From contig NZ_JAPFQO010000005.1 of assembly GCF_026241195.1 (NCBI RefSeq), positions 1 to 64,000 of the forward strand: DNA of 64,000 nt, read 5' to 3'. The translations under genes were made by a program, and so were the position numbers. This DNA is from Pontibacter anaerobius (GTDB lineage Bacteria > Bacteroidota > Bacteroidia > Cytophagales > Hymenobacteraceae). The notes under the pieces are model-generated. The model was not told where the DNA came from. It saw only the letters and a program-made list of their open reading frames with translations, and did not search any database. Shown here piece after piece: positions 28,517 through 36,379 of the stretch (position 1 is its first letter; every line of letters starts with the position of its first letter).

Positions 28517-29302
28517 TTAAAGTATCCTTGAAATAAACAAAGACGCCAATGAGATCGCAGCAAGCGCTAAGGAAATATTCCGCGTATTCGTACTTGCCTG
28601 TATCTCCTTTTTCTCATCCGGCTCTACATACACTACATCGCTCTGCTGCAGGTAAAAGTATGGCGAGTTTAACACATCCTTATTGTTAAGATTTACACGA
28701 GCCATCGTGCGGATGCCACCTTCCTCCCGGATTACCAACACATTCTCCCGCTTCCCGAAGGCAGTCATATCTCCGGCCATACCTAATGCTTCTAGTATGG
28801 TTATCTTTTCGGTAGGAATTGTAAAGGTGGAGGGACGATTGACTTCTCCTATTACACTTACACGGAAGTTGAGGTAGCGGATAGTTGTGGTAGGCTCCTT
28901 CAAATAATCGTTCAGTTCTTCCTCTATCATGTCGCTAGCCTCCTGTTTGGTCAGCCCCCCTACTTTTAGCTTTCCTAATACCGGAAACTCTATGTAACCA
29001 TTCTTATCGACCAAGTAACCTTCGTTATACTTATCGATATTAGGGCTGCCTCCTACACTAAAATCTATGGTGCGACCTATAGGCGTTATTACACCTCTAT
29101 TGAATAGTGTGTTAGCTTCAGGGTTAAGACTGTTAACAGTAATACTTAGCAGGTCGTCCGCCTGAATCTTTGGTTCTGTTTTATTGGATATTTTTTCCGA
29201 ATAAATTTTTTTATCCTGTAAGTCACTGAAATAAGCCAGGTTCCTTCGGCCGCAAGAGGTTAAACAAAATAGACACAGTATAAAAATCAATTTTATTCTC
29301 AT
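28517..29302 (-). CDS. wza: Polysaccharide export lipoprotein (Wza-like)
   Basis: A 261-residue outer-membrane export protein: signal peptide and lipobox ending LTSCG (Cys17), a polysaccharide-export domain (~45-130: IQADDLLSITVNSL, GYIEFPVLGKLKVGG), an SLBB domain (~150-220: VIGEVNRPSTFTIP), and a short C-terminal hydrophobic segment. No acidic surface-export signal follows the lipid cysteine, unlike the lyase at 6905, consistent with a periplasm-facing lipid anchor. It is the first gene of the wza-wzc-wzx-GT2-GT2-wzy-GT4 block and has an inverted-repeat operator candidate upstream. Confidence 0.92.
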   Translation of the reverse strand: MRIKLIFILCLFCLTSCGRRNLAYFSDLQDKKIYSEKISNKTEPKIQADDLLSITVNSLNPEANTLFNRGVITPIGRTIDFSVGGSPNIDKYNEGYLVDKNGYIEFPVLGKLKVGGLTKQEASDMIEEELNDYLKEPTTTIRYLNFRVSVIGEVNRPSTFTIPTEKITILEALGMAGDMTAFGKRENVLVIREEGGIRTMARVNLNNKDVLNSPYFYLQQSDVVYVEPDEKKEIQASTNTRNISLALAAISLASLFISRIL

Positions 29303-29751
29303 AATCAGTAGGGTGATTAATGATGCGTAGATTAAGTTCAGACTTACTAATCGATTGATTATAGTATGTAATCAATATATCCTACATTACGGAATGCCTA
29401 TGGAAAAGTGTATAAATATTTTTTAATTTTTAAAGGGTATATCACAAATCACTATTATTGAAGGAGGGCTAAATCCAAATACATCAGATAAAGCAATTGC
29501 GAACCACAAAGCAGGTTGAACTCTAAGCCAACAGCTTATTCTGGAATCAAGATAGCTATCAAGGATTAGTTAGAGTTTAAAAGCACAAATAATCTAGTAT
29601 TAAATAACTTGAAGTTTATATGTATTAAAAAGGGGTTCATAAATGGCAAATAAAATTATAGGTCAGTATTCCTGTATACCTGTTTTATGCATTAGCCACT
29701 TCTGTGAGTTATGCTTTTGTTACCTTTACGATAAATTTAAAGTGAATAATA
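29303..29751. promoter_or_regulatory. Divergent intergenic region upstream of wza and the flavin reductase gene
   Basis: About 450 AT-rich bases containing the start regions of both divergent genes. The only clear structure is the inverted repeat at 29354-29376. No full TAnnTTTG promoter match was found for either gene. Confidence 0.5.
29354..29376. promoter_or_regulatory. Inverted repeat, candidate operator upstream of wza
   Basis: ATTGATTA (29354-29361) and TAATCAAT (29369-29376) are perfect inverted repeats with a 7-base spacer, 52-74 bases upstream of the wza start. Dyads of this size suit a dimeric regulator. No regulator gene is visible in the window. Confidence 0.4.
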
Positions 29752-30651
29752 ATGAAGACCATAGATCCACAGGACACTAAAACTGCCGAGGTACACGCAT
29801 TGCTCTTAGGAGCTATAGCTCCACGCCCAATAGCTTTCGCCAGCACCACCGACAGTGCAGGAAACGTGAACCTCAGCCCTTTCAGCTTCTTTAACGTGTT
29901 CAGTGCGAAGCCTCCCATCCTTGTGTTCTCCCCTGCCCGTCGCGTGCGCGACAATACCAGCAAGCATACCTTGGAGAATGTGCTTGAGACGCGCGAGGTA
30001 GTCATTAATATTGCCAACTATGACATTGTAGAGCAAATGTCGCTTGCCAGTACAGAGTATGACCGGGGCATTAATGAGTTCGTTAAGTCCGGCTTAACGC
30101 CAGAGGCATCGGTGCTGGTGCAGCCGCCACGGGTTAAAGAGGCCCCTGTGGCTTTCGAGTGCAAGGTGAACGACGTGATCAGCCTTGGTCCTGAAGGAGG
30201 TGCCGGAAACCTGGTTATTTGTGAGGTATTATTGATGCACGTAAACGAAAACGTGCTGGACCTGGAAGGCAAAATAGATCCTTACAAGCTGGATGCCGTA
30301 GCCAGAATGGGCGGCGACTACTACCTGCGCGCCACCGGCGATTGCATTTTCGAGCTTCCCAAACCGGTTCGCAACAAAGGCGTTGGCATTGACCTGCTTC
30401 CCGAGTTTATCCGGAACAGCAGCTTACTAACGGGCAATAACCTTGCCCGCCTTGGCAACACGGAAGTTATTCCTTCTGAGGCAGAAGTAGAGGCATTTAA
30501 AAGTGACCCACTGGTAAAGTATACTTTGTCAAAGTATAAAAGCGACAGCATCGGGCTTCGGCAAGAACTGGAACTACTCGGCAAGAAGTTACTGGAAGAC
30601 AATCAGGTAGAGCAAGCCTGGAAGGTGCTGCTGCTCAGCGACAAATTATAA
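29752..30651 (+). CDS. Flavin reductase family protein (FMN-binding split barrel)
   Basis: A 299-residue protein. The N-terminal ~200 residues form a flavin-reductase-like split barrel: GAIAPRPIAFASTTD, NLSPFSFFNVFSAKPPILVF and the central EYDRGINEFVKSGLTPE. Members bind FMN and pass electrons to partner enzymes or reduce flavin with NAD(P)H. The C-terminal ~90 residues are charged and helical. It has no evident link to glycan synthesis and reads opposite to its neighbours. It ends at a strong bidirectional terminator shared with the dehydratase gene. Confidence 0.88.
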   Translation: MKTIDPQDTKTAEVHALLLGAIAPRPIAFASTTDSAGNVNLSPFSFFNVFSAKPPILVFSPARRVRDNTSKHTLENVLETREVVINIANYDIVEQMSLASTEYDRGINEFVKSGLTPEASVLVQPPRVKEAPVAFECKVNDVISLGPEGGAGNLVICEVLLMHVNENVLDLEGKIDPYKLDAVARMGGDYYLRATGDCIFELPKPVRNKGVGIDLLPEFIRNSSLLTGNNLARLGNTEVIPSEAEVEAFKSDPLVKYTLSKYKSDSIGLRQELELLGKKLLEDNQVEQAWKVLLLSDKL

Positions 30652-30666
30652 ATCGAGCCTTAAGAC

Positions 30667-30721
30667 ATACTTATAAACACAAAAGCCCGCTGCTGAAGCG
30701 GGCTTTTGTGTTTATAAGTAT
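30667..30721. terminator. Bidirectional terminator with perfect 25-bp stem
   Basis: 30667-30691 and 30697-30721 are exact reverse complements around a 5-nt loop. The stem has a GC-rich core and AT-rich outer arms, giving T-rich tails in both directions. It sits between the convergent flavin reductase and dehydratase genes. Confidence 0.92.
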
Positions 30722-30727
30722 AAAAGT

Positions 30728-32659
30728 TTAGTTCACTTGCAGGTCAAGCTCCTCAAAGCGAGAGTTCTTGCTGATATATTCCGGCACAATCTGCTTCATC
30801 TTCCTAACTACCTGCAGTTCATCCTTCGTTTTGTTGAGCTGCATCAACTCATCTATATCAACCACCACATCATCGTACTGGTAGTGGCGTACTTTGGAGA
30901 TCTTGATCTTGTTATGATGGGTTGGGATGGTAAGCTCCTCTTCGTTAAGCAGTTCCTCATACAGCTTTTCCCCTGGTCTCAGGCCAGTGAAAGTAACCGG
31001 GATATCCACATCCGGGATTAGCCCCGCCAGCTTGATCATTTTCTTAGCAAGGTCCACGATCTTCACAGGCTCGCCCATATCGAAAATGAATATCTCGCCG
31101 CCATTGCCCATCGTACCCGCCTCTAGCACCAGCTGCACCGCCTCCGGGATGGTCATAAAGTAACGGGTAATCTCAGGATGGGTAACTGTTACAGGGCCGC
31201 CTTTCTCGATTTGCTGTCGGAAGCGCGGAATCACCGAGCCATTAGACCCAAGCACATTGCCAAAGCGGGTGGTGATGAATTTGGTTTGCGTTACTTGCTT
31301 ATATGGGTGCTTGTTGCCGTTAATCTTACCATGGTTCAGGTTGTTCAGCGACTGGATATAGATCTCTGCGATACGCTTTGATGTGCCCATGATATTGGTT
31401 GGGTTAACCGCTTTATCAGTCGAGATCATCACGAATTTCTCCACATCAAAGGTAAGCGACAAGTCCGCCAGGTTTCTGGTACCTAACACATTTGTCAGAA
31501 CCGCCTCACAAGGGTTGTTCTCCATCATCGGCACATGCTTGTAAGCAGCAGCATGATATACAAACTCAGGCGTAAACTCTTTAAACATGGAGTACATCCT
31601 GTTGGAGTTTGTAATATCGCCTACAAAAATCGCGATTTTGCCATTAGGGTATTGCTCCTCCAGCTCCAGTTGCAGCTCATGCAACGGCGACTCCGCCTGG
31701 TCGCATACAATGAGCAAGGCAGGGCCATAGCTCATTACCTGGCGCGCAATCTCGGATCCAATCGAACCGGCACCACCCGTTACCAGCACCCGTTTCCCTC
31801 TCAGGTCTTTGCTGATGCGGTCGTTCTCAATCACGATTGGTGGGCGCTGTAGAAGGTCTTCAATCTTCAGGTCTTTGATCTGGTTCATACTTAACTGCCC
31901 AGACATCCACTGCTCCGTAGGAGGCACAGTTAGCACCTTAATACCCATCTCCACACAACGCTCTGCAAACAGTTTCTGGCTGGCAGACTTCAGGTCTTCG
32001 CCAAATACCAGCACCTTGTCTACTTTAAGCTTTTGCTGCAATCGCTCAATATCGTCTATGTGGTAAACTCTTTTCTGATGAATGTTTTTATCAACTTTGT
32101 TCGGGTTCTCGTCCAGGAACCCGACAATCACAAAGCGCCCCATCCCACTGGTCTCCAGCGCCTGCTTTAAAAGTATAGAATACCCGTTAGCACCGTAAAT
32201 CAGGACGCGCTCACGCTCACCGGTACTGCTGCTCTTAAAGAAAATAAACAAAGCCTTAGCCCCCATTCTAACTAAAGTAAGTAAGGTAGAGGACACAAAG
32301 AAACTGATGAGCAGAACAAGGTAAATGTTAACAGAGTCAATACCATGCACCGGCGCCACCCAAAGCCCAATCAGGGCGCCATAGGAAAGGCTGGCGATGA
32401 GTACGGCAGAGAAAATGCGGTAGATATCGTAGATGCTGGAGTACCGGATAAGACCAGTATGGATGCGCATGGTGTAAAACGTGATTAGCGACACTAGGCC
32501 AAAAAGACCGATGTACACCAAGAAGTGCCCACGCATGATCTCCTCAAAGTGGAATTGCTTTATAATAAAGAATGAAAGGGCAAAAGACCAACTCATGATA
32601 AGTTGATCGATTAAAAGCACTATCCATTTTGGAAGTGACTTATTAAGTAAAATTTTCAT
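30728..32659 (-). CDS. pglF: Membrane-bound UDP-GlcNAc 4,6-dehydratase (PglF/WbpM/FlaA1-like)
   Basis: A 643-residue long-form dehydratase predicted to convert UDP-GlcNAc to the 4-keto-6-deoxy sugar. Four N-terminal membrane helices (~10-135) precede a CoA-binding-like Rossmann domain (~150-250, RVLIYGANGYS) and the catalytic SDR domain with the NAD loop TGGAGSIGS (294-302), AAYKHVPMME, and STDKAVNPTNIMGTSK with Met424/Lys428 in place of the classical Tyr-x3-Lys, as in WbpM and PglF. PglE-, PglD-, PglC- and PglA-like genes lie just upstream, favouring di-N-acetyl-bacillosamine synthesis; UDP-QuiNAc or FucNAc use is the alternative. Confidence 0.88.
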   Translation of the reverse strand: MKILLNKSLPKWIVLLIDQLIMSWSFALSFFIIKQFHFEEIMRGHFLVYIGLFGLVSLITFYTMRIHTGLIRYSSIYDIYRIFSAVLIASLSYGALIGLWVAPVHGIDSVNIYLVLLISFFVSSTLLTLVRMGAKALFIFFKSSSTGERERVLIYGANGYSILLKQALETSGMGRFVIVGFLDENPNKVDKNIHQKRVYHIDDIERLQQKLKVDKVLVFGEDLKSASQKLFAERCVEMGIKVLTVPPTEQWMSGQLSMNQIKDLKIEDLLQRPPIVIENDRISKDLRGKRVLVTGGAGSIGSEIARQVMSYGPALLIVCDQAESPLHELQLELEEQYPNGKIAIFVGDITNSNRMYSMFKEFTPEFVYHAAAYKHVPMMENNPCEAVLTNVLGTRNLADLSLTFDVEKFVMISTDKAVNPTNIMGTSKRIAEIYIQSLNNLNHGKINGNKHPYKQVTQTKFITTRFGNVLGSNGSVIPRFRQQIEKGGPVTVTHPEITRYFMTIPEAVQLVLEAGTMGNGGEIFIFDMGEPVKIVDLAKKMIKLAGLIPDVDIPVTFTGLRPGEKLYEELLNEEELTIPTHHNKIKISKVRHYQYDDVVVDIDELMQLNKTKDELQVVRKMKQIVPEYISKNSRFEELDLQVN

Positions 32660-33307
32660 ATATAGGACCCTAACAGCATTCTCTTCCTTTCGTCACTTGA
32701 CAAAGCGTCTTATCTCAGGAGGTGAAAACTGTATTCTTTTGTAAACTTACTACATCAATACCTTGCAAAAATAAACACATAAATATAATAACATTACTTC
32801 TAATATATAGGTAATGTTAAATAATTATGCGCACAGCACCATATTCAATTCTTGAATCTGTATGTATGAACGCAAAGAGCAGGCTTAAGTTGTACTCGCT
32901 ATAACCTACTCTTCCGAACTTTAAAGTCCATTCAGCGATTCCCTGCCTGCAACTGAATATTAGCAAAGCAAAATACAGTACTTACTAAAAACTGTGCAAA
33001 TATAGCATAAAAATTGTGTAGATTGATGCATTTATTATTTTATGTCTATTACCATTTTTTCCGATCATGAGCTATAGTCAGGTAGTAGCATGACATCAGC
33101 ATTTTACATCCCTTCTATAGAAGCGTTCCTGCAAAAGTGAAATTCTCCCACCTAATTAAAGATTCCTGAAAGTCCCTATTAAGCATGTTGTTTCCCTGTG
33201 AAACTACCCGTATGGATTTAACTTTTCAAACTTCGGCAGTCGAAGGCTGTAAGTCAATAACAAGTCTTACCAGGCTGCTAACGGAACGGACTTAACACCT
33301 AATGAAT
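32660..33307. other. Intergenic region upstream of the dehydratase gene
   Basis: No gene is visible in these ~650 bases apart from the promoter candidates at 32742-32773. It separates the dehydratase gene from the decayed small gene at 33308-33571. Confidence 0.5.
32742..32773 (-). promoter_or_regulatory. Candidate promoter(s) of the dehydratase gene
   Basis: On the minus strand TATTTTTG (32773-32766) matches TAnnTTTG exactly but lacks a good -33 box. Alternatively TTTTTG (32771-32766) could be the -33 element of TAAGTTTA (32749-32742), 16 nt away, which misses one base of the consensus. Either would give a leader of 75-105 nt. Confidence 0.35.
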
Positions 33308-33571
33308 ATGGCAGACTAGAAAGATAAGACCCAGGAAATACAGAGAAACCTTGCCAGCAAGGCAGACTCACAGCCGAACCCGAAGGATTAAACAAACAAA
33401 GCTAACATGAAGGGAGGCGTAGAAGAGGACAGGCATGGCACTAAAGCGACAGCCAGCCAGCAACATGGCCAGGGCGCCTGAAACAAAAAGGATAAGGATG
33501 ATAATCGTACCGGCACCAGGAGTGGCAAAGACGGTAGCGGCCTGGGAGCCAACAACCCTGCGGGTAAATAA
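33308..33571 (+). pseudogene. Decayed small hydrophilic gene with three in-frame stops
   Basis: One unbroken 88-codon register starts ATG GCA GAC and ends GGT AAA TAA, interrupted in phase by TAG (codon 4), TAA (codon 28) and TGA (codon 58), with no frameshift. The pieces share a charged, Gly/Lys/Asp-rich, probably disordered composition: KDKTQEIQRNLASKADSQ, DRHGTKATASQQHGQGA, DNRTGTRSGKDGSGLGAN. A strong terminator follows on the plus strand 22 bases later. I do not recognise the family; it resembles small stress-type disordered proteins only in composition. It may also be chance, or the 24-codon ORF from 33407 might be used. Confidence 0.5.
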
Positions 33572-33592
33572 TTATCACAAGTAAATAAAAGT

Positions 33593-33633
33593 ATAAAGGC
33601 CGAGGTACGCTATGTGCCTCGGCCTTTATTTTT
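33593..33633. terminator. Terminator between the decayed small gene and the aminotransferase gene
   Basis: A 16-bp stem (33593-33608 with 33614-33629, one wobble) has a 5-nt loop and a T5 tail on the plus strand. It is placed to end a plus-strand transcript from 33308-33571 as well as the minus-strand aminotransferase mRNA. Confidence 0.85.
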
Positions 33634-33661
33634 GGTGTACAAGCTTAAAAGAAGTATAAAT

Positions 33662-34798
33662 TTATACTTTAGCCTCCTGGTAAAGCTGCTTTAGCTGCGC
33701 CACAACCCGATCCAGGTCAGCATCAGCCAGGTTAGAGCCGGATGGCAGACAGAGGCCTTGTTCGAACAAACGCTCGCTGGTGCCGTCGCCATAGAAAGGC
33801 GCTTCGGCAAAAACAGGCTGCAGGTGCATTGGCTTCCACAGCGGTCTTGTTTCAATGTTGTCTTTCTCCAGGTGCAGGCGGATATCTTCTCTTGTCACAT
33901 CCCCCTCCACCAGCACCGTGCTTAGCCACCTGTTGGAGTAGAAGTAAGCACCTGGCTCTTCTACAAATTTGATAGCATCTATGTCCGCAAAAGCCTCTTT
34001 GTAAAAAGTATAATTGCTACGGCGCTTCTCCACACGCTGATCCAGCACCTCCATTTGGCCGCGGCCTATGCCTGCGCACACGTTGCTCATGCGGTAGTTA
34101 TAACCGATGTGCGAGTGCTGGTAGTGGGGAGCTGCATCGCGAGCCTGGGTTGCCAAAAAGCGTGACTTTCTGATCCACTCTTCATTCTTAGATACCAGCG
34201 CACCGCCGCCTGATGTGGTGATAATCTTATTACCGTTGAAGGAAAGTATACTTAACACTCCGAAGGTACCTAGCTTCTGGCCTTTGTAAGAAGAGCCTAA
34301 GGCTTCGGCGGCATCTTCTACCACCGGTATTTCATACTTATCAGCCACAGCCATAATGCGATCCATCTGTGCCGGCATGCCATACAGGTGCACCACAATG
34401 ATAGCTTTTGGCTTCTTACCTTTAGCTATGCGGTCCTGAATTGCCACCTCCAGAAGCTCAGGTGACATGTTCCAGGTTTCTTCTTCGCTGTCAACAAATA
34501 CCGGCGTGGCTCCCTGGTACGCAATAGGGTTTGCTGACGCTGAGAATGTCATGGATTGGCAGATCACTTCATCGCCGGCCTGCACACCAAGTATGATCAG
34601 GGCCAGGTGCAGGGCTGCCGTGCCGGAGCTCAGCGCCGCCACGTGCATGCCCTCCCCCAGGTAAGTCGCCAGATCGCGCTCAAAACCATCCACGTGTGGG
34701 CCAAGCGGGGCGATCCAGTTTGTTTCAAAAGCTTCTTTTACGTTTTTAAACTCGCTCTCACCCATGTGCGGGGAGGACAGCCAGATTTTTTCGTTCAT
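33662..34798 (-). CDS. pglE: DegT/DnrJ/EryC1 sugar aminotransferase (PglE-like)
   Basis: A 378-residue PLP enzyme that would aminate the 4-keto-6-deoxy-GlcNAc nucleotide made by the dehydratase at 30728. Motifs: ALSSGTAALHLAL near residue 56, VVEDAAEALGSSYKG with Asp162 expected to hold the pyridine nitrogen, SFNGNKIITTSGGG with the PLP lysine at 191, and HIGYNYRMSNVCAGIGRGQ. It lies one base downstream of the acetyltransferase gene, the usual pglE-pglD pairing. The gene symbol is by analogy with Campylobacter; product stereochemistry is not proven. Confidence 0.88.
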   Translation of the reverse strand: MNEKIWLSSPHMGESEFKNVKEAFETNWIAPLGPHVDGFERDLATYLGEGMHVAALSSGTAALHLALIILGVQAGDEVICQSMTFSASANPIAYQGATPVFVDSEEETWNMSPELLEVAIQDRIAKGKKPKAIIVVHLYGMPAQMDRIMAVADKYEIPVVEDAAEALGSSYKGQKLGTFGVLSILSFNGNKIITTSGGGALVSKNEEWIRKSRFLATQARDAAPHYQHSHIGYNYRMSNVCAGIGRGQMEVLDQRVEKRRSNYTFYKEAFADIDAIKFVEEPGAYFYSNRWLSTVLVEGDVTREDIRLHLEKDNIETRPLWKPMHLQPVFAEAPFYGDGTSERLFEQGLCLPSGSNLADADLDRVVAQLKQLYQEAKV

Positions 34799-34799
34799 A

Positions 34800-35396
34800 T
34801 TAACAGTATTTTATAATCTTACTTGGGTTGCCTACAGCCACGGCATTATCCGGAATGTCGCGAATCACGACAGCCCCTGCCCCGATCTGACACCATTTGC
34901 CAATTTTCACGCCGGGTATCACCACAGCTCCAGCTCCAATCCAGGTGCCCTCGCCCACCGAAACGTTTCCGCAAAGTACGGCACCCGGCGACACATGTGC
35001 AAAGTCACCAATCAAACAATCATGGTCTACTGTAGCACCGGTGTTGATGATCACATGCCTGCCCACCTGCGCCTCCGCCTGAAGTATGGCTCCCTGCATG
35101 ACCACAGTTCCCTCTCCTACCGTAGCACTCGGCGACAAGATAGCAGTTTTTGAAATCGCTTGTCCATACTTTACCGGCAGTTGCTGTGCAATTCTGGCAC
35201 GGATGCGGTTGTTGCCGATGCTAATGATCAGCGGCTCTTGCAGGTCCTGCCCCAGTTTAAACTTTCCCAGCACCTTTATGCCGCAAAGCTCCTTCAGATC
35301 CGGGTTATCGTCAAACAGGCCACTTACCGACAAACCTGTACTTTGCAGGATGTCGATGATGACTTTGGCATGTCCGCTGGCTCCGTATAAGTACAT
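34800..35396 (-). CDS. pglD: Sugar N/O-acetyltransferase, left-handed beta-helix (PglD/NeuD-like)
   Basis: A 198-residue protein: an N-terminal Rossmann-like segment binding the nucleotide sugar (MYLYGASGHAKVIIDIL) and a C-terminal hexapeptide-repeat domain (~85-190) with NTGATVDHDCLIGDFAHVSPG, whose histidine is the expected general base, ending AVGNPSKII. Predicted to transfer acetyl from acetyl-CoA to the 4-amino group made by the neighbouring aminotransferase. A second NeuD-like paralogue at 60336 serves the legionaminic acid set. Confidence 0.88.
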   Translation of the reverse strand: MYLYGASGHAKVIIDILQSTGLSVSGLFDDNPDLKELCGIKVLGKFKLGQDLQEPLIISIGNNRIRARIAQQLPVKYGQAISKTAILSPSATVGEGTVVMQGAILQAEAQVGRHVIINTGATVDHDCLIGDFAHVSPGAVLCGNVSVGEGTWIGAGAVVIPGVKIGKWCQIGAGAVVIRDIPDNAVAVGNPSKIIKYC

Positions 35397-35761
35397 GGGT
35401 TAGTTAAGAATTAAGAGTTAGAAAGTTAGAAAGTTAAATAGTTATAAATCTTTGGCGCCGGAATCCATCCGGTGACGTTTAGTGGGTACGAGTCTCCAGA
35501 CTCGCTTTACATAACTATACCTCCGCTGGTGCGAGCTTGTAGCCCGTATCATGTATTCTATATAAACAAAGTACGAGCTACAAGCTCGCACTAGCCCAGG
35601 AAATTGTCTGAATCAGGATTCACAGGATGTATGGATGAACAGGATTTTCGATAGCTAAAGTTATTATACATATATGTTTATAATCAAGCTGTTGCGCAGA
35701 CATTCTGCGGCCTATCCCTGCAAGACCTGATAATCATATACAATTAATAAAATCATTTAAA
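35397..35761. repeat. Intergenic region with inverted and direct repeats
   Basis: These ~365 bases hold no gene but several repeats: a 7-bp palindrome (35489-35504), a long imperfect inverted repeat (35526-35548 with 35572-35594, about 21 of 23 positions pairing) and three CAGGAT motifs (35614, 35623, 35640) in a segment resembling dispersed repeats of Bacteroidota and cyanobacteria. Short AGTTAGAA direct repeats lie at about 35414-35440. The region splits pglD from pglC. Confidence 0.7.
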
Positions 35762-36379
35762 TCACCCGTCATTCCCTTGGAACTTCGGCATCGTCGCCAC
35801 CCCTTCCGCACTAATGCCTTCCGATTTAAAGATCTTAAAAATAGTCCTGAAGATGATCTTCAAGTCCAGCCAAAGAGACATGTTATCCACATACCACACA
35901 TCATACCTGAACTTCTCGCTCCAACTAATGGCATTTCGTCCGTTTACCTGTGCCCAACCTGTAATGCCTGGCCTTACTTCATGCCGCCTTCGTTGGGTTT
36001 CATTGTACAACGGCAGGTACTCTACCAATAAAGGCCGTGGCCCGATCAGCGACATATCCCCTTTGATCACGTTCAGCAGCTGCGGTATTTCATCCAGGGA
36101 GGTTTTACGAACAAACTTACCCACTGCTGTCAGTCGGACCTCGTCAGGCAGCAAATTGCCTTGCGCGTCCTTCTGGTCGTTCATGGTTTTATACTTAATC
36201 ACGCGGAAAATCCTGCCATTCTTGCCGGGGCGTGGCTGCAGAAAGAAAGGCTTCCCTTTGTTAGCAAAATATAGCAACACCGTTACCACCAGGAAAACCG
36301 GCAGCAGCACGATAAAAGCTGTCAGGCTAAGTACAAAATCGATGATGCGTTTAAGAAAATTTCGGTATAGCCAGTTCAT
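35762..36379 (-). CDS. pglC: Small monotopic phosphoglycosyltransferase (PglC-like)
   Basis: A 205-residue initiating sugar transferase with a single N-terminal re-entrant hydrophobic segment (~12-36), the IKYKTMNDQKD region, the catalytic Asp-Glu in TSLDEIPQLLN, GPRPLLVEYLPLY and RPGITGWAQVNGRN. Length and tail (GVATMPKF) match PglC-type enzymes that put bacillosamine-1-phosphate on undecaprenyl phosphate. It overlaps the preceding GT4 gene by 29 bases, indicating translational coupling. It lacks the N-terminal soluble domain of the other initiating transferase (140-1135). Confidence 0.9.
   Translation of the reverse strand: MNWLYRNFLKRIIDFVLSLTAFIVLLPVFLVVTVLLYFANKGKPFFLQPRPGKNGRIFRVIKYKTMNDQKDAQGNLLPDEVRLTAVGKFVRKTSLDEIPQLLNVIKGDMSLIGPRPLLVEYLPLYNETQRRRHEVRPGITGWAQVNGRNAISWSEKFRYDVWYVDNMSLWLDLKIIFRTIFKIFKSEGISAEGVATMPKFQGNDG

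Noticed and set aside
28507-28563. Extended N-terminus of wzc overlapping wza
   Set aside because: The extra 19 residues are unlike Wzc N-termini and a good start (28506) follows the wza stop.
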